From NCBI GenBank assembly GCA_964485555.1, contig CAZAJN010000079.1, positions 1 through 10,012 of the forward strand: 10,012 nucleotides of DNA. Direction: 5' to 3'. Made by a program: the position numbers and the translations under genes. This document shows, piece after piece, positions 1-7,165 of this stretch. Every line of letters starts with the position of its first letter. The stretch's first letter is position 1. The notes under the pieces were generated by a model, which had not been told where the DNA came from, ran no database searches, and saw only the letters and a program-made list of their open reading frames with translations. This stretch comes from GWC2-37-8 sp964485555 (GTDB lineage Bacteria > Patescibacteriota > Minisyncoccia > Moranbacterales > GWC2-37-73).

Positions 1-537
1 AACTGCCGGTTCATCGAGAATCCCGCTCTCGCCAGCCTTTCGCGTTCCAGTCTCGACACCGCACCCAGGTTCCGCTACGTTCGTGGCGGCTTCCTACTCC
101 AACCTAACTACACATTCATCCTGGACCTCAACGACCCAAACCTGGTGAAATATGGTCAAGCTACACCTTTCCATGAGCAGGATATGCTGTTCGCCAAAGC
201 GATCTGCGACACCAGCAACAGCAACACAATCACACTGGTTCGCGACGGCATGCTCATCGGTAACGGCGTCGGGCAACAGGCCAGGGTCTACGGATCACGA
301 CTTGCAATTACCAGAGCTGAGGATTGCAATCATTCCATTCTTGGCGCATCAGCAGCCAGCGACAGCTTCTTTCCTGAGATCGATGGTGTTCAGGCTCTCG
401 CAGAAAAAGGGGTGACCGCCATCATTTCCACCAGTGGCTCAGTGAAAGACAAGAAAGTCATCGAGTACTGCCAGGAAAAAGGCATCGCCCTCTATCTCAT
501 CCCCGACAAACTCGGCCGCGGTTTCTTCGGACACTGA
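1..537 (+). CDS. purH: AICAR transformylase (PurH-type), C-terminal part, 5' truncated by window
   Basis: The open frame enters at base 1 and stops with TGA at 535-537, giving 178 residues of a longer protein. The family's AICAR transformylase domain transfers a formyl group from 10-formyl-THF to AICAR, the ninth step of IMP synthesis, in the cytoplasm. Visible family landmarks in order are RYVRGG, a SNTITLVRDGMLIGNGVGQQARV block (family form SNAIV...GIGAGQMSRV), SAASDSFFP (family SDAFFP), GSVKDKKVI (family PGGSIRDxEVI) and a C-terminal GRGFFGH (family RHFRH). The usual Pro-Gly-Gly before Ser is Thr-Ser-Gly here, and the terminal RHF is altered, so this is a divergent member. The catalytic Lys-His region and any N-terminal IMP cyclohydrolase domain lie outside the window, so a bifunctional PurH and a stand-alone transformylase cannot be told apart. 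It converges on the purB-purE-purC operon, which supplies its substrate. Confidence 0.85.
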   Translation, partial: NCRFIENPALASLSRSSLDTAPRFRYVRGGFLLQPNYTFILDLNDPNLVKYGQATPFHEQDMLFAKAICDTSNSNTITLVRDGMLIGNGVGQQARVYGSRLAITRAEDCNHSILGASAASDSFFPEIDGVQALAEKGVTAIISTSGSVKDKKVIEYCQEKGIALYLIPDKLGRGFFGH

Positions 538-564
538 CATTAACAATATCTTGCATTGCAATTC

Positions 565-598
565 AAGGTTCCATGGATAACTCCGTGGAACCTTTTTT
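565..598 (+). terminator. Intrinsic terminator of the purH-type gene
   Basis: A 13-bp stem (565-577 with 582-594, one G-T type pair) closes a TAAC loop. The final TT of the right arm runs into TTTT at 595-598. It starts 27 bases after the purH stop codon. Confidence 0.9.
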
Positions 599-604
599 AA
601 ATAT

Positions 605-642
605 AAAAAAAAACGCGCTACCTCGAAGTTAGAGATAGCGCG
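605..642 (-). terminator. Intrinsic terminator of the purB-purC operon
   Basis: Read on the minus strand, CGCGCTATCTC (632-642) pairs with GAGGTAGCGCG (614-624) over a 7-base loop, with one wobble-type position. A run of nine T residues follows (A-run 605-613 on plus). It lies 30 bases beyond the purC stop and stands back to back with the purH terminator, so the two convergent transcripts are cleanly separated. Confidence 0.9.
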
Positions 643-672
643 ATCTACATTGTAGTTCTTAGTCTTGCTGCT

Positions 673-1704
673 TTAGAGAAGGAATTTCTCCTGATACTCG
701 GAAAGCGGCATGCCGGTGATGAGCTGGAAAATCTCCAGATAGCGCTGCGAGGTTTCGTCAGCGACGCGCTGCGGAAGCTCCAGGTTCGAGACGAACTCGA
801 GGTGTTCCAGATTATCAGGCTTGAGGTTGTTGATGCCGATGATCTGCTTACCCTCCGAGTCTTTAAAGGGCGTGGTGATCGTGGCGCAATAGTCACGCAC
901 GGGTTGCTTATCCATGAATCCGGGCTCTTTGCCGGCCGTGAAAGCTTCCAGAAACTCTGCTTTTTTCACGAAGCGAGAACTGTCCGGGGTGAACCATTCA
1001 TCCAGGATCATGTCTCCATCCTTGTTGCCTTCGCACTTGGTGTCCAGGATGAGGATCTGGCGCTGTTCGCAGTAACCGTAAACAGCCATATAGACTTCCA
1101 TGAGCATATCCACGATCTTACGACCCTCTTTGCCAGTGGCCGCATAGAACTCATCTACCGTGATGTTCACGTCGTGACCTTTGGTTGCTTTGGTAGACGG
1201 TGTGAAAATGGGAGTGTCGAGCTTTTGCCACTTTTTAAGGCCTTCGGGCAGTTTAATGCCGGCGATGGTGCCGTCTTTCAGGTATTGCTTCCATACGCTT
1301 CCGCCAGGATGATGCCTAAAGATGAGTTCAAATTCCAGCACTTCAGCTCCTTGGATGACGAGGGTGCGCGAAAGGTCAAGATCCGAAAAGAAGTCGCCGG
1401 CGTCTCTGGCCAAATTACGGCCGGGATACCTCTTGGACTTCACCAGATGATGTTTGATGCCCATCGGTTCGAGAATTTCGTGAGCCCAAAAGTCGGTCAG
1501 AGCCGTAAGCACCTGGCCTTTGTACTGAGCCAGAAGCAGAAGCACGAAGTCAAAAACGGAAAGACGGTCTGAGCGAACAGACATTAACTTGCCTGCTTCC
1601 AGCGGAAAATTGTATTTGTCGCCGACCTTACCTTGAGAGATGAGTTGATTGAGCATGGAGCGAACCAATGCCTGCTTTCTAACCTTTTCGGGAATGTGTG
1701 CCAT
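673..1704 (-). CDS. purC: SAICAR synthetase (phosphoribosylaminoimidazole-succinocarboxamide synthase)
   Basis: This enzyme ligates CAIR with aspartate using ATP to give SAICAR, the step between PurE and PurB. The 343 residues fall in the long range for the family. Motifs in order are G38-K39...S45-D46-R47-L48-S49-V50-F51-D52 (family TDRxSxFD nucleotide site, Thr replaced by Ser), GGSVWKQYLKDGTIAG near 134-149, LPEGL at 152-156, PIFTPSTKA at 165-173 with HD at 177-178, DTKCEG at 221-226, DEWFTPDSSRF at 235-245 (family DExxTPDSSRF) and DKQPVRDY at 265-272. The ATG at 1704 is preceded by AAAGGAGG (1713-1720) with an 8-base gap, which fixes the start. Only 16 bases separate it from the purE stop, and it is the last gene of the operon. 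Confidence 0.93.
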   Translation of the reverse strand: MAHIPEKVRKQALVRSMLNQLISQGKVGDKYNFPLEAGKLMSVRSDRLSVFDFVLLLLAQYKGQVLTALTDFWAHEILEPMGIKHHLVKSKRYPGRNLARDAGDFFSDLDLSRTLVIQGAEVLEFELIFRHHPGGSVWKQYLKDGTIAGIKLPEGLKKWQKLDTPIFTPSTKATKGHDVNITVDEFYAATGKEGRKIVDMLMEVYMAVYGYCEQRQILILDTKCEGNKDGDMILDEWFTPDSSRFVKKAEFLEAFTAGKEPGFMDKQPVRDYCATITTPFKDSEGKQIIGINNLKPDNLEHLEFVSNLELPQRVADETSQRYLEIFQLITGMPLSEYQEKFLL

Positions 1705-1720
1705 GGCTTAAGCCTCCTTT

Positions 1721-2251
1721 TTATTCGGGAATTAACCCGTTTTCGTCGAGCTCCACGTTTTCCTCGAGCTGCTTTTTCCTTGTCTGATCTGCATACCATT
1801 TGATCAAACCAGCCTTGATCTCTTCCTTACGCGTAACCATGTAGGCAAGTTTTGCAGCATTCAGCGCTGCGTTGATAAGGTTATGGTCGATGTTTACGGT
1901 GTTGTAGCCTGTAGTCAGAACCGCAGTGCCTTGAGGCAGAGCCATGGTGGCATCAGTCGCATGCAAATCCAGCGGCGCTCCGATCACGATTTTGTCGAAC
2001 ACCCCGGAGTTTCTCAGGTGTGTTTCAATCATGGCCACTGCCTGAAGCGACAATCCGCCGATCATGATGATGATCGGCTCCTCAACCCGCGCGATCAGGT
2101 TTTCAAATTCGCGCGATTCACCGCCACTGTGACGATGGCAAGACGCGTAGGAAACCTGATAGGTTGTTCCGGTTGCTCGAAGCACCTTAAGCAAGGTGTT
2201 GATGTGCTTTTTGTCGCTTTTGCTTCCTCCAATTACTCTTACATTACTCAT
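1721..2251 (-). CDS. purE: PurE family phosphoribosylaminoimidazole carboxylase / N5-CAIR mutase, divergent
   Basis: PurE makes CAIR, by N5-CAIR rearrangement (class I) or direct CO2 addition to AIR (class II), and so feeds the adjacent PurC. The 176-residue protein has an N-terminal VIGGSKSD (residues 6-13; family GSxSD phosphate loop) and SCHR at 37-40 (family SAHR, whose His is catalytic; here His39). A central IIIMIGGLSLQAV matches the family's Gly-rich Ile-x-Ala-Gly-Gly segment, MALPQGTAV corresponds to MPxGVPV, and NAALNAAKLA is the C-terminal helix. The Ala to Cys change and the loss of the usual AHLPG segment make it an unusual member. A start at 2251 is preferred over 2263 because GGAGG (2257-2261) sits 5 bases before it. 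No purK is seen, so the class cannot be decided. A charged tail of about 40 residues follows the fold. Confidence 0.82.
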   Translation of the reverse strand: MSNVRVIGGSKSDKKHINTLLKVLRATGTTYQVSYASCHRHSGGESREFENLIARVEEPIIIMIGGLSLQAVAMIETHLRNSGVFDKIVIGAPLDLHATDATMALPQGTAVLTTGYNTVNIDHNLINAALNAAKLAYMVTRKEEIKAGLIKWYADQTRKKQLEENVELDENGLIPE

Positions 2252-2310
2252 TGGATCCTCCATTACTTCAAGGTTTTCTGCATGATTAACGCCGAAGCGT
2301 TTGAAGCATG

Positions 2311-2598
2311 CTACACTTTCATCTTGTCTTGAGGCTTTATAACGATGCAGTCTATCCTGTTTCTTCCTTCAACCGTGCGCTCTTGAGGATCATGCGGAAT
2401 ATCTTTGTTGCACAAATCCTCACACAACTGTTTCATCACAACCAGGGCATCCTCTTCCTGAGAAGAACCCTTTTCCACGGTAGTAAAAATGCGTACAGAA
2501 TCAGTTTCTATTTCAACCCTGATCGGCACGAGCATTTCGCTTGGAATCTGATGAAAAAGATCCATTGCGTGAACTTTCTGGCAATTCTTTTCTACCAA
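2311..2598 (-). CDS. Uncharacterised 95-aa protein inside the pur operon, TTG start
   Basis: I do not recognise this family. It lies between purB and purE on the same strand, 20 bases after purB and 59 bases before the purE start. AAAGGAGG (2607-2614) sits 8 bases before a TTG at 2596-2598, making that the best start. A GTG at 2605 would overlap the ribosome site, and an ATG at 2565 has only a weak site. The protein is acidic and soluble-looking. It has a beta-rich segment (LVPIRVEIETDSVRIFTTVE), a helix-like stretch rich in Asp and Glu (EEDALVVMKQLCEDLC) and a final strand RIDCIVIKP. There is no signal peptide or membrane segment. Size and position recall PurS, but the sequence does not match it by eye. 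An accessory role in purine synthesis is inferred from location only. Confidence 0.62.
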   Translation of the reverse strand: MVEKNCQKVHAMDLFHQIPSEMLVPIRVEIETDSVRIFTTVEKGSSQEEDALVVMKQLCEDLCNKDIPHDPQERTVEGRNRIDCIVIKPQDKMKV

Positions 2599-2614
2599 CG
2601 GTCCCACCTCCTTT
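2596..2614 (-). promoter_or_regulatory. Ribosome site that selects a TTG start
   Basis: AAAGGAGG at 2607-2614 followed by an 8-base spacer and TTG. The strong Shine-Dalgarno sequence offsets the weak start codon and favours 2598 over the in-frame GTG (2607) and ATG (2565). Confidence 0.6.
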
Positions 2615-2618
2615 GTTA

Positions 2619-4055
2619 TTACAGTTTGTTCTCAGCTTCGCGCTGAGCAATGATGACCGCGTCGCCGATGTAGGTATCGGGCGAAGTGAGATACGAGACT
2701 ATGTCGCTGTCGCGCAGATTCGTCCACATTTCTTCAGTGATGGGCGTTCCGTCGCCGAAATGATTCTCCATTACCGCGTAAAGATGATCGCCGGATACCA
2801 TCGCTTCCGGAACGATTTCTTGGTTCACGAAGTGATGTGCCTCCGGAAGACCTTCTTTTTGCAAAAACAGATGGAGCAGCTCGGCAACGACCACATTCCC
2901 TTGCTCCTCGAAGTTTTTCCTGCATTTTTCCACGTCAACATGCAAACTATTGAGCAGTCTTTGCGTCGTCAAAATCTGTTGATAAGCGTACACGGCGACT
3001 GCCGAGTAGCTCCTCATGACGTTTGACCAACGAAGGTCGCGCTGTAGATCGCTCACCAGAGTCATGGTTACTTTCATGTCTTCGGCGATAACCGAAACAT
3101 GCATGCCAGCATCATTTTCTGCAGCAATCGGATTAGACCTTTTGTGCGACATCGCCGATGAAGACGAACTGTCACTAATGATCTCGCCGAACTGTGAGCT
3201 TTGCAGGATGCGTGCATCCTCCCCCACGTTGGCAAGTGCACCAGAAAGCAAGACCAACTCATAGTAAAACCTCGCCATCCCCTCAGGAGGCGTGATCTGG
3301 GTACTTATTTCCGCTGCCGGAATACCCAGCATTTCCATGAGCACTCCCTCACCGTTTTTGGATTTGATGAGTGCCCTTTGGGATGCCGATGTCCCGACAG
3401 CTCCACTAAACTTGCCGGGAATTTCGTTCGCCAGTTGTTCGGCTTTGCGGGCGCAGCTCACGAAACGATTATGCAGGTTTGCAAGCCAAAGGCCAACAGT
3501 GACCGGCAGAGCCGTTTGCAGATGAGTACGACCCGGTTGAAGCACTGCGGCATTTTCTGCGATTTTAGCACGCCACAAGTCATCGAGAACATGAAGCTTG
3601 GGCATAAAAACGCTTTCGAAAACAACCTTGAGCTGCAATGCATACGCCGTATTGATGATGTCGTACGAAGTAGCGCAATAATGCAGCCAACGATGGAGTT
3701 CGACAGGTAGATGCTCGCGCATCAATGCCAGCAAGGCCAGGATGTCGTGCTTGGTATCTTTCTCTTTCGCATCCTGCTGGGTTGTGGTAATTGCGTACAG
3801 CAATGTCCGCAACCTTTCTTCAGTGAGAAGCGCGGCGTCTTCTTTCGGCATCACGCCGATAGCTGCCAACGTCTTCATCCAGAACCATTCCACGATGATG
3901 AGCCAGGAAGCCCACTGGTCATAACCGAGAAATGCCTTAAGCTCTTCGGGCTGATAACGTCCATCTCCCGGCATATACAGATTCCTCGCTTGCTTCGCAG
4001 CCACCTCTTTAAGCATGGCTATGGCCACATAAAGCTCTTTGCATTCCTTAATCAT
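2619..4055 (-). CDS. purB: Adenylosuccinate lyase (PurB), divergent signature
   Basis: PurB eliminates fumarate from SAICAR to give AICAR, and from adenylosuccinate to give AMP; it belongs to the fumarase/aspartase superfamily of tetrameric lyases. The 478-residue protein carries TKHD (101-104, acid/base His103), PGRTHLQTA (174-182, His178) and the signature SSSAMSHKRSNPIAAEN (298-314), where Ser300 aligns with the catalytic serine of GSSxMPxKxNP. Two departures stand out: the Pro after Met is Ser303, and one extra residue (Ser307) sits between Arg and Asn-Pro. Together with its operon partners the identity is secure at family level. The ATG at 4055 is preceded by AAAGGAGG (4062-4069) with a 6-base gap. 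It is the first gene of the operon. Another superfamily lyase is possible but does not fit the context as well. Confidence 0.88.
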   Translation of the reverse strand: MIKECKELYVAIAMLKEVAAKQARNLYMPGDGRYQPEELKAFLGYDQWASWLIIVEWFWMKTLAAIGVMPKEDAALLTEERLRTLLYAITTTQQDAKEKDTKHDILALLALMREHLPVELHRWLHYCATSYDIINTAYALQLKVVFESVFMPKLHVLDDLWRAKIAENAAVLQPGRTHLQTALPVTVGLWLANLHNRFVSCARKAEQLANEIPGKFSGAVGTSASQRALIKSKNGEGVLMEMLGIPAAEISTQITPPEGMARFYYELVLLSGALANVGEDARILQSSQFGEIISDSSSSSAMSHKRSNPIAAENDAGMHVSVIAEDMKVTMTLVSDLQRDLRWSNVMRSYSAVAVYAYQQILTTQRLLNSLHVDVEKCRKNFEEQGNVVVAELLHLFLQKEGLPEAHHFVNQEIVPEAMVSGDHLYAVMENHFGDGTPITEEMWTNLRDSDIVSYLTSPDTYIGDAVIIAQREAENKL

Positions 4056-4111
4056 GTCTTTCCTCCTTTGGTAGTGAACGTTTTTAACAAATGGTGTAAC
4101 TGGTTAAATAT

Positions 4112-4119
4112 CCTCCTTT
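4112..4119 (-). promoter_or_regulatory. Orphan Shine-Dalgarno sequence in the purB leader
   Basis: A second perfect AAAGGAGG lies 50 bases upstream of the purB ribosome site. No ATG, GTG or TTG falls at a usable distance after it; the nearest, a TTG, is about 21 bases downstream. It may be the remnant of a lost upstream reading frame or part of a leader control element. Confidence 0.45.
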
Positions 4120-4136
4120 CAAGATTTGATTCCGAT

Positions 4137-4164
4137 CCCATATGTAAATTCATTAACTTTTCAA
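4137..4164 (-). promoter_or_regulatory. Weak candidate promoter of the pur operon
   Basis: On the minus strand TTGAAA (4159-4164) is followed after 16 bases by TATGGG (4137-4142). The -35 is good and the -10 poor. It lies just downstream of the 4170-4198 terminator, where an operon promoter is needed. The assignment is tentative. Confidence 0.25.
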
Positions 4165-4169
4165 GGTTC

Positions 4170-4198
4170 AAAAAACTGCCATCAAGAGGCAGTTTTTT
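4170..4198. terminator. Symmetric intrinsic terminator between the receiver gene and pur operon
   Basis: A perfect 11-bp inverted repeat, AAAAAACTGCC (4170-4180) and GGCAGTTTTTT (4188-4198), encloses a 7-base loop. The A6 and T6 flanks allow it to work in either direction. Its main job is probably to end the minus-strand transcript of the receiver gene, 83 bases after that gene's stop. Confidence 0.85.
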
Positions 4199-4280
4199 AT
4201 AATAACAGATATGTATATTTATGCAATAAAAGTGTCTGGCCTATAAGAAGAGTAAACTTTTTACAAAAATACCAAATTTC

Positions 4281-4850
4281 CTACTTACCGCATTTAGGAC
4301 AAACAAACTGGGTTTCAAACGTGCGGCTTTGGGGATCTTTGAGTTTCATGTTCAAAACCAATTTTTCCTTGCATTCTAAACATCCAAAACTGGCTTCGAA
4401 ATGCAAATCCTTCGCCATCTCCTGAGCGTCCAAGGCAAAAGGATTGAATTCCAGTTTGTAATCCTTTCCGGCCTCAACAAAAATAGAGCTGATTCTTTCA
4501 ACCACCTCGATCGGTCTGGTTATTCCTCTTATAATAAAGTCTTTGGCTCCAAGTTTCTTGGCACGGTCATTATCATCACCTCTTCCCATGTGAGAGGAAA
4601 TGACGACTGGAATATTGGATGTCATCACTGTTTTTTTCAAAGCTTCCATCATGTCGAAACCATCCATGCGCGGCATAACAATTCCGGTAAAAATAATGTC
4701 TGGGATTTCCTTGGTAGCCTTATCCAATCCCTCCAATCCGTCGCCAGCTTGAATCACATCATAATTCGCATTTTGAAAAATTTCCGCATAAATTTCCCTA
4801 AGTTCCGCATCGTCATCAACCAGCAAAATTTTCTTCTTTTTATTTTCCAT
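4281..4850 (-). CDS. Receiver-domain protein without phosphoacceptor Asp, with C-terminal zinc ribbon
   Basis: Residues 6-125 form a CheY-like receiver fold: KILLVDDD with acidic-pocket Asp12-Asp13, then PDIIFTGIVMPRMDGF, then PVVISSH with Ser85, then GAKDFIIRG. The residue aligned with the phosphorylated aspartate is Gly56 (codon GGA, 4683-4685), and the conserved Lys of the family xKP motif is Arg108. Ordinary His-Asp phosphorelay signalling is therefore unlikely. After a linker come Cys157-x2-Cys160 and Cys184-x2-Cys187, a zinc-ribbon arrangement. There is no helix-turn-helix output domain. The ATG at 4850 has a modest AGGA six bases upstream. It lies 67 bases after the CoA ligase with no terminator between them, so co-transcription is plausible. 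A nucleic-acid or protein-binding adaptor is a guess from the ribbon. Confidence 0.88.
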   Translation of the reverse strand: MENKKKKILLVDDDAELREIYAEIFQNANYDVIQAGDGLEGLDKATKEIPDIIFTGIVMPRMDGFDMMEALKKTVMTSNIPVVISSHMGRGDDNDRAKKLGAKDFIIRGITRPIEVVERISSIFVEAGKDYKLEFNPFALDAQEMAKDLHFEASFGCLECKEKLVLNMKLKDPQSRTFETQFVCPKCGK

Positions 4851-4858
4851 AAAGTTCC

Positions 4859-4922
4859 TGTTTAAATGTTTATGTGTTTATGTGTTTAAATGCTTGAATG
4901 TTTATATGTTTATATGCTTATA
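4859..4922. repeat. Eight-unit tandem repeat of 8 bp between receiver and ligase genes
   Basis: Eight consecutive octamers begin at 4859: TGTTTAAA, TGTTTATG, TGTTTATG, TGTTTAAA, TGCTTGAA, TGTTTATA, TGTTTATA, TGCTTATA. The register is kept exactly, without insertions. The last unit contains the stop codon of the CoA ligase (4918-4920). On the sense strand of the neighbouring genes the unit reads TATAAACA or CATAAACA, and it fills most of the leader of the receiver gene. Confidence 0.85.
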
Positions 4923-6996
4923 TGATGATTTTGATGTCCACTGCACTTGCCTTCCTTCCATCATTATATATAAATAGTGGATTGATGTCCAAGCCTGCCA
5001 ATTGCCTATTTTCTGTGGCCAGAGCCATCAAGCCCTGCAAGATAGAAGCGAATTCTTCCAAATCATACACCGCCTGCCCCCTGACACCTTGAAACAAAAA
5101 TCCTATCTTGCTTTCCAAGATGTGGTTTTTTATTTCGACCAAAGACATCGGAGCAAGCATGAAATTTACCATCTTGAAAACCTCAGTATATATGCCACCC
5201 AAACCATACACAATGACCGGCCCAAAAATTTCATCGACTTTTATTCCAAGAATCAGCTCGATCTGCTTGGATTGCATCGGTTGAATCAAAATCTGCTCAC
5301 CTGGAAAATTCTGCTGCAATTTCGCAATCGCATCCGACAATTCTGCCTGGTTTTTGATGCTCAAAATAACTCCTTGCCTGTCAGATTTGTGAAGCACGGT
5401 GTCGCTGTCAATTTTGGCGACCAATGGAAATTTTGAAATTTCTGATCCTCCAGCTGGCAAATTTGTTCCGCCTTTGGCGATTGTCCAAAAATCTCCACTA
5501 TCAATTCCGTATTGTTTGGCAATTTCAGCCGCTTCAGCAAAAAGCAGTGCGCTACGATTTTCTTTTTTCGCTTTAGCGACAATTTCCGCCACATTTTTTT
5601 TGCGCCCAGCAGATTTGAAACTTTTTACTGCAATCTCCTTTTGCTTTCTGACCACCTCCCATCGGTAATATTTGTCCAATGCAGTGATGGCTCTCTGGGG
5701 ATCTGAGAAATTAGGAACGTCACTCTTTTTCAAAAGATTTATCGAGGAAAAAACTCGATCGCCACCGATAAAAATAGCTGCTGTGGTGACATTTTTTGCT
5801 TTGTTTTCGATGATAACATTTGCAATTTTTTCCACAGGCGTCTGCTGCTGCGGGGTAAGAACTGAAATGATGGTGCCGGCGGTTAATCCCAGAGCTTTGA
5901 GGGCGTCGCTATAGCGCGCCTCATCGGCATCGCCCAAAAGATCAATCGGATTTTCAACTGAAGCTTCTGACGGAAGCTTCATCTTGATTTGATTTTTTAT
6001 TTTTGTCGAAATCTCAGCCAAAGTTATTTTCCTGCCTTTGAATGCATCAGTTGTCAAAACTCCCGCCCCACCTGCATTTGTGACCACCGCAACCTTATTG
6101 TTTTTCGGCGCATCCGTGAAAGAAATGAGGGTCAGCAAATCGAAAAATTCCTCCAGATCATCAGCTCTGATCACGCCTGATTTTTCAAAAGCCACGTCCA
6201 CGATTTCATCGCTTCCAGCCAACGCTCCAGTGTGGGATGAAATGGCAAGTTGCGCTTTTTCAGTTTTGCCAGCTTTCAAAATGACGATCGGCTTAATTTT
6301 GGAAACACGCTTGGCAATTTCCAAAAATTTTTCTCCGTTTTTGATTCCTTCCAAATACATTCCGATCACTTTTGTTTCCCTATCGCCGGCCAAATATTCC
6401 AAAAGCTCTGATTCATCAAGTTGCATTTGATTGCCAATTGAAATGACATGCGAAAAACCTATCTGCTCACCCTTGGCTTTGTCCATCAAAGCCACCGCCA
6501 AAGCTCCAGACTGCGAAGCGAAAGCGATGTTGCCAGCAGCTGGCATGCCACCAGCAAATGATGCATTGAGCTTGTTTTTCGGCACAATGAAACCCAAACA
6601 ATTAGGCCCCAGGATATTCAGACCATGCTTCTTGGCCAAGTCATGCAACTGCTTTTCTCTTTGCGCTCCATCTTCTCCTGTTTCAGAAAAACCGGCCGAG
6701 ATTATCACAAAATTTCTAGAAAGATTCATAGAATCCTTCACAACATCCAGCACAAACTTCGCCGGCACAGAAATGACAATCAGATCAATTTTCTTATTGA
6801 TCGCACTGACTGATTCATAGCAGCGCTTCAATTTCAAAATTTTGTACGATGGATTCACATAATAAATCCGTCCTTTATATCCGAGCTTGGAAATGTTCTC
6901 GGCAATGACGGTTCCGACTTTCCCTTTCTTATTGGAAGCTCCGACAATCGCAATTGACTGAGGATTAAACAATGACTGCAAATTATTTTTTTTCAT
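4918..6996 (-). CDS. Acetate-CoA ligase (ADP-forming), fused alpha-beta acyl-CoA synthetase
   Basis: This enzyme converts acyl-CoA, ADP and phosphate to the free acid, CoA and ATP, a substrate-level ATP-forming step of fermentation. The 692 residues match the fused form. An N-terminal CoA-binding Rossmann domain starts with SIAIVGAS (14-21). The succinyl-CoA-ligase-like part has GPNCLG (130-135), ASQSGALA (160-167) and SSHTGALAG (253-261), where His255 is the expected phosphohistidine. After a linker of about 90 residues, the ATP-grasp beta part begins near 480, with HKSD at 536-539 (the second His of the phosphate relay) and FGPVIVYGLGGIYTEVFK at 591-608. Substrate range cannot be read from sequence; protein lysine acetyltransferases share the fold, but no GNAT domain follows here. 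No clear ribosome site precedes ATG 6996. The promoter is at 7034-7062. Confidence 0.93.
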   Translation of the reverse strand: MKKNNLQSLFNPQSIAIVGASNKKGKVGTVIAENISKLGYKGRIYYVNPSYKILKLKRCYESVSAINKKIDLIVISVPAKFVLDVVKDSMNLSRNFVIISAGFSETGEDGAQREKQLHDLAKKHGLNILGPNCLGFIVPKNKLNASFAGGMPAAGNIAFASQSGALAVALMDKAKGEQIGFSHVISIGNQMQLDESELLEYLAGDRETKVIGMYLEGIKNGEKFLEIAKRVSKIKPIVILKAGKTEKAQLAISSHTGALAGSDEIVDVAFEKSGVIRADDLEEFFDLLTLISFTDAPKNNKVAVVTNAGGAGVLTTDAFKGRKITLAEISTKIKNQIKMKLPSEASVENPIDLLGDADEARYSDALKALGLTAGTIISVLTPQQQTPVEKIANVIIENKAKNVTTAAIFIGGDRVFSSINLLKKSDVPNFSDPQRAITALDKYYRWEVVRKQKEIAVKSFKSAGRKKNVAEIVAKAKKENRSALLFAEAAEIAKQYGIDSGDFWTIAKGGTNLPAGGSEISKFPLVAKIDSDTVLHKSDRQGVILSIKNQAELSDAIAKLQQNFPGEQILIQPMQSKQIELILGIKVDEIFGPVIVYGLGGIYTEVFKMVNFMLAPMSLVEIKNHILESKIGFLFQGVRGQAVYDLEEFASILQGLMALATENRQLAGLDINPLFIYNDGRKASAVDIKIII

Positions 6997-7033
6997 TTGT
7001 TTTTATTTTATAATGTCTTTTCAATATGTAATA

Positions 7034-7062
7034 ATTATATCTTTTTTGCAGTTAATTTGCAA
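7034..7062 (-). promoter_or_regulatory. Sigma-70-type promoter of the CoA ligase gene
   Basis: Minus-strand TTGCAA (7057-7062), a 17-base spacer and a perfect TATAAT (7034-7039). The predicted start near 7027 leaves a leader of about 30 bases. Confidence 0.75.
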
Positions 7063-7165
7063 AAAAATAAATTGAAAATATATGAAGGAAGTTGGAACCA
7101 TTTTTCAAGCTAAAAATATAATAGTGGAAGATTTGAATTACAAAAAAATGATTTTATCAATATTG

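Noticed and set aside
802..1572. Long plus-strand open frame opposite purC
   Set aside because: It is a shadow of purC, which has motifs and a ribosome site; the plus-strand frame has neither.
2311..2598. Calling the small pur-operon ORF PurS
   Set aside because: Size and place fit, but I could not align its strands or motifs to PurS, and no purL or purQ is adjacent.
4060..4092. TTG-initiated leader peptide overlapping the purB start
   Set aside because: The frame exists, but the orphan ribosome site is about 21 bases from its TTG, too far for use.
4130..4138. TTCCGATCC in the purB leader shared with the palindrome arm at 8926-8934
   Set aside because: A single nine-base match could easily be chance; no second half-site is present near purB.
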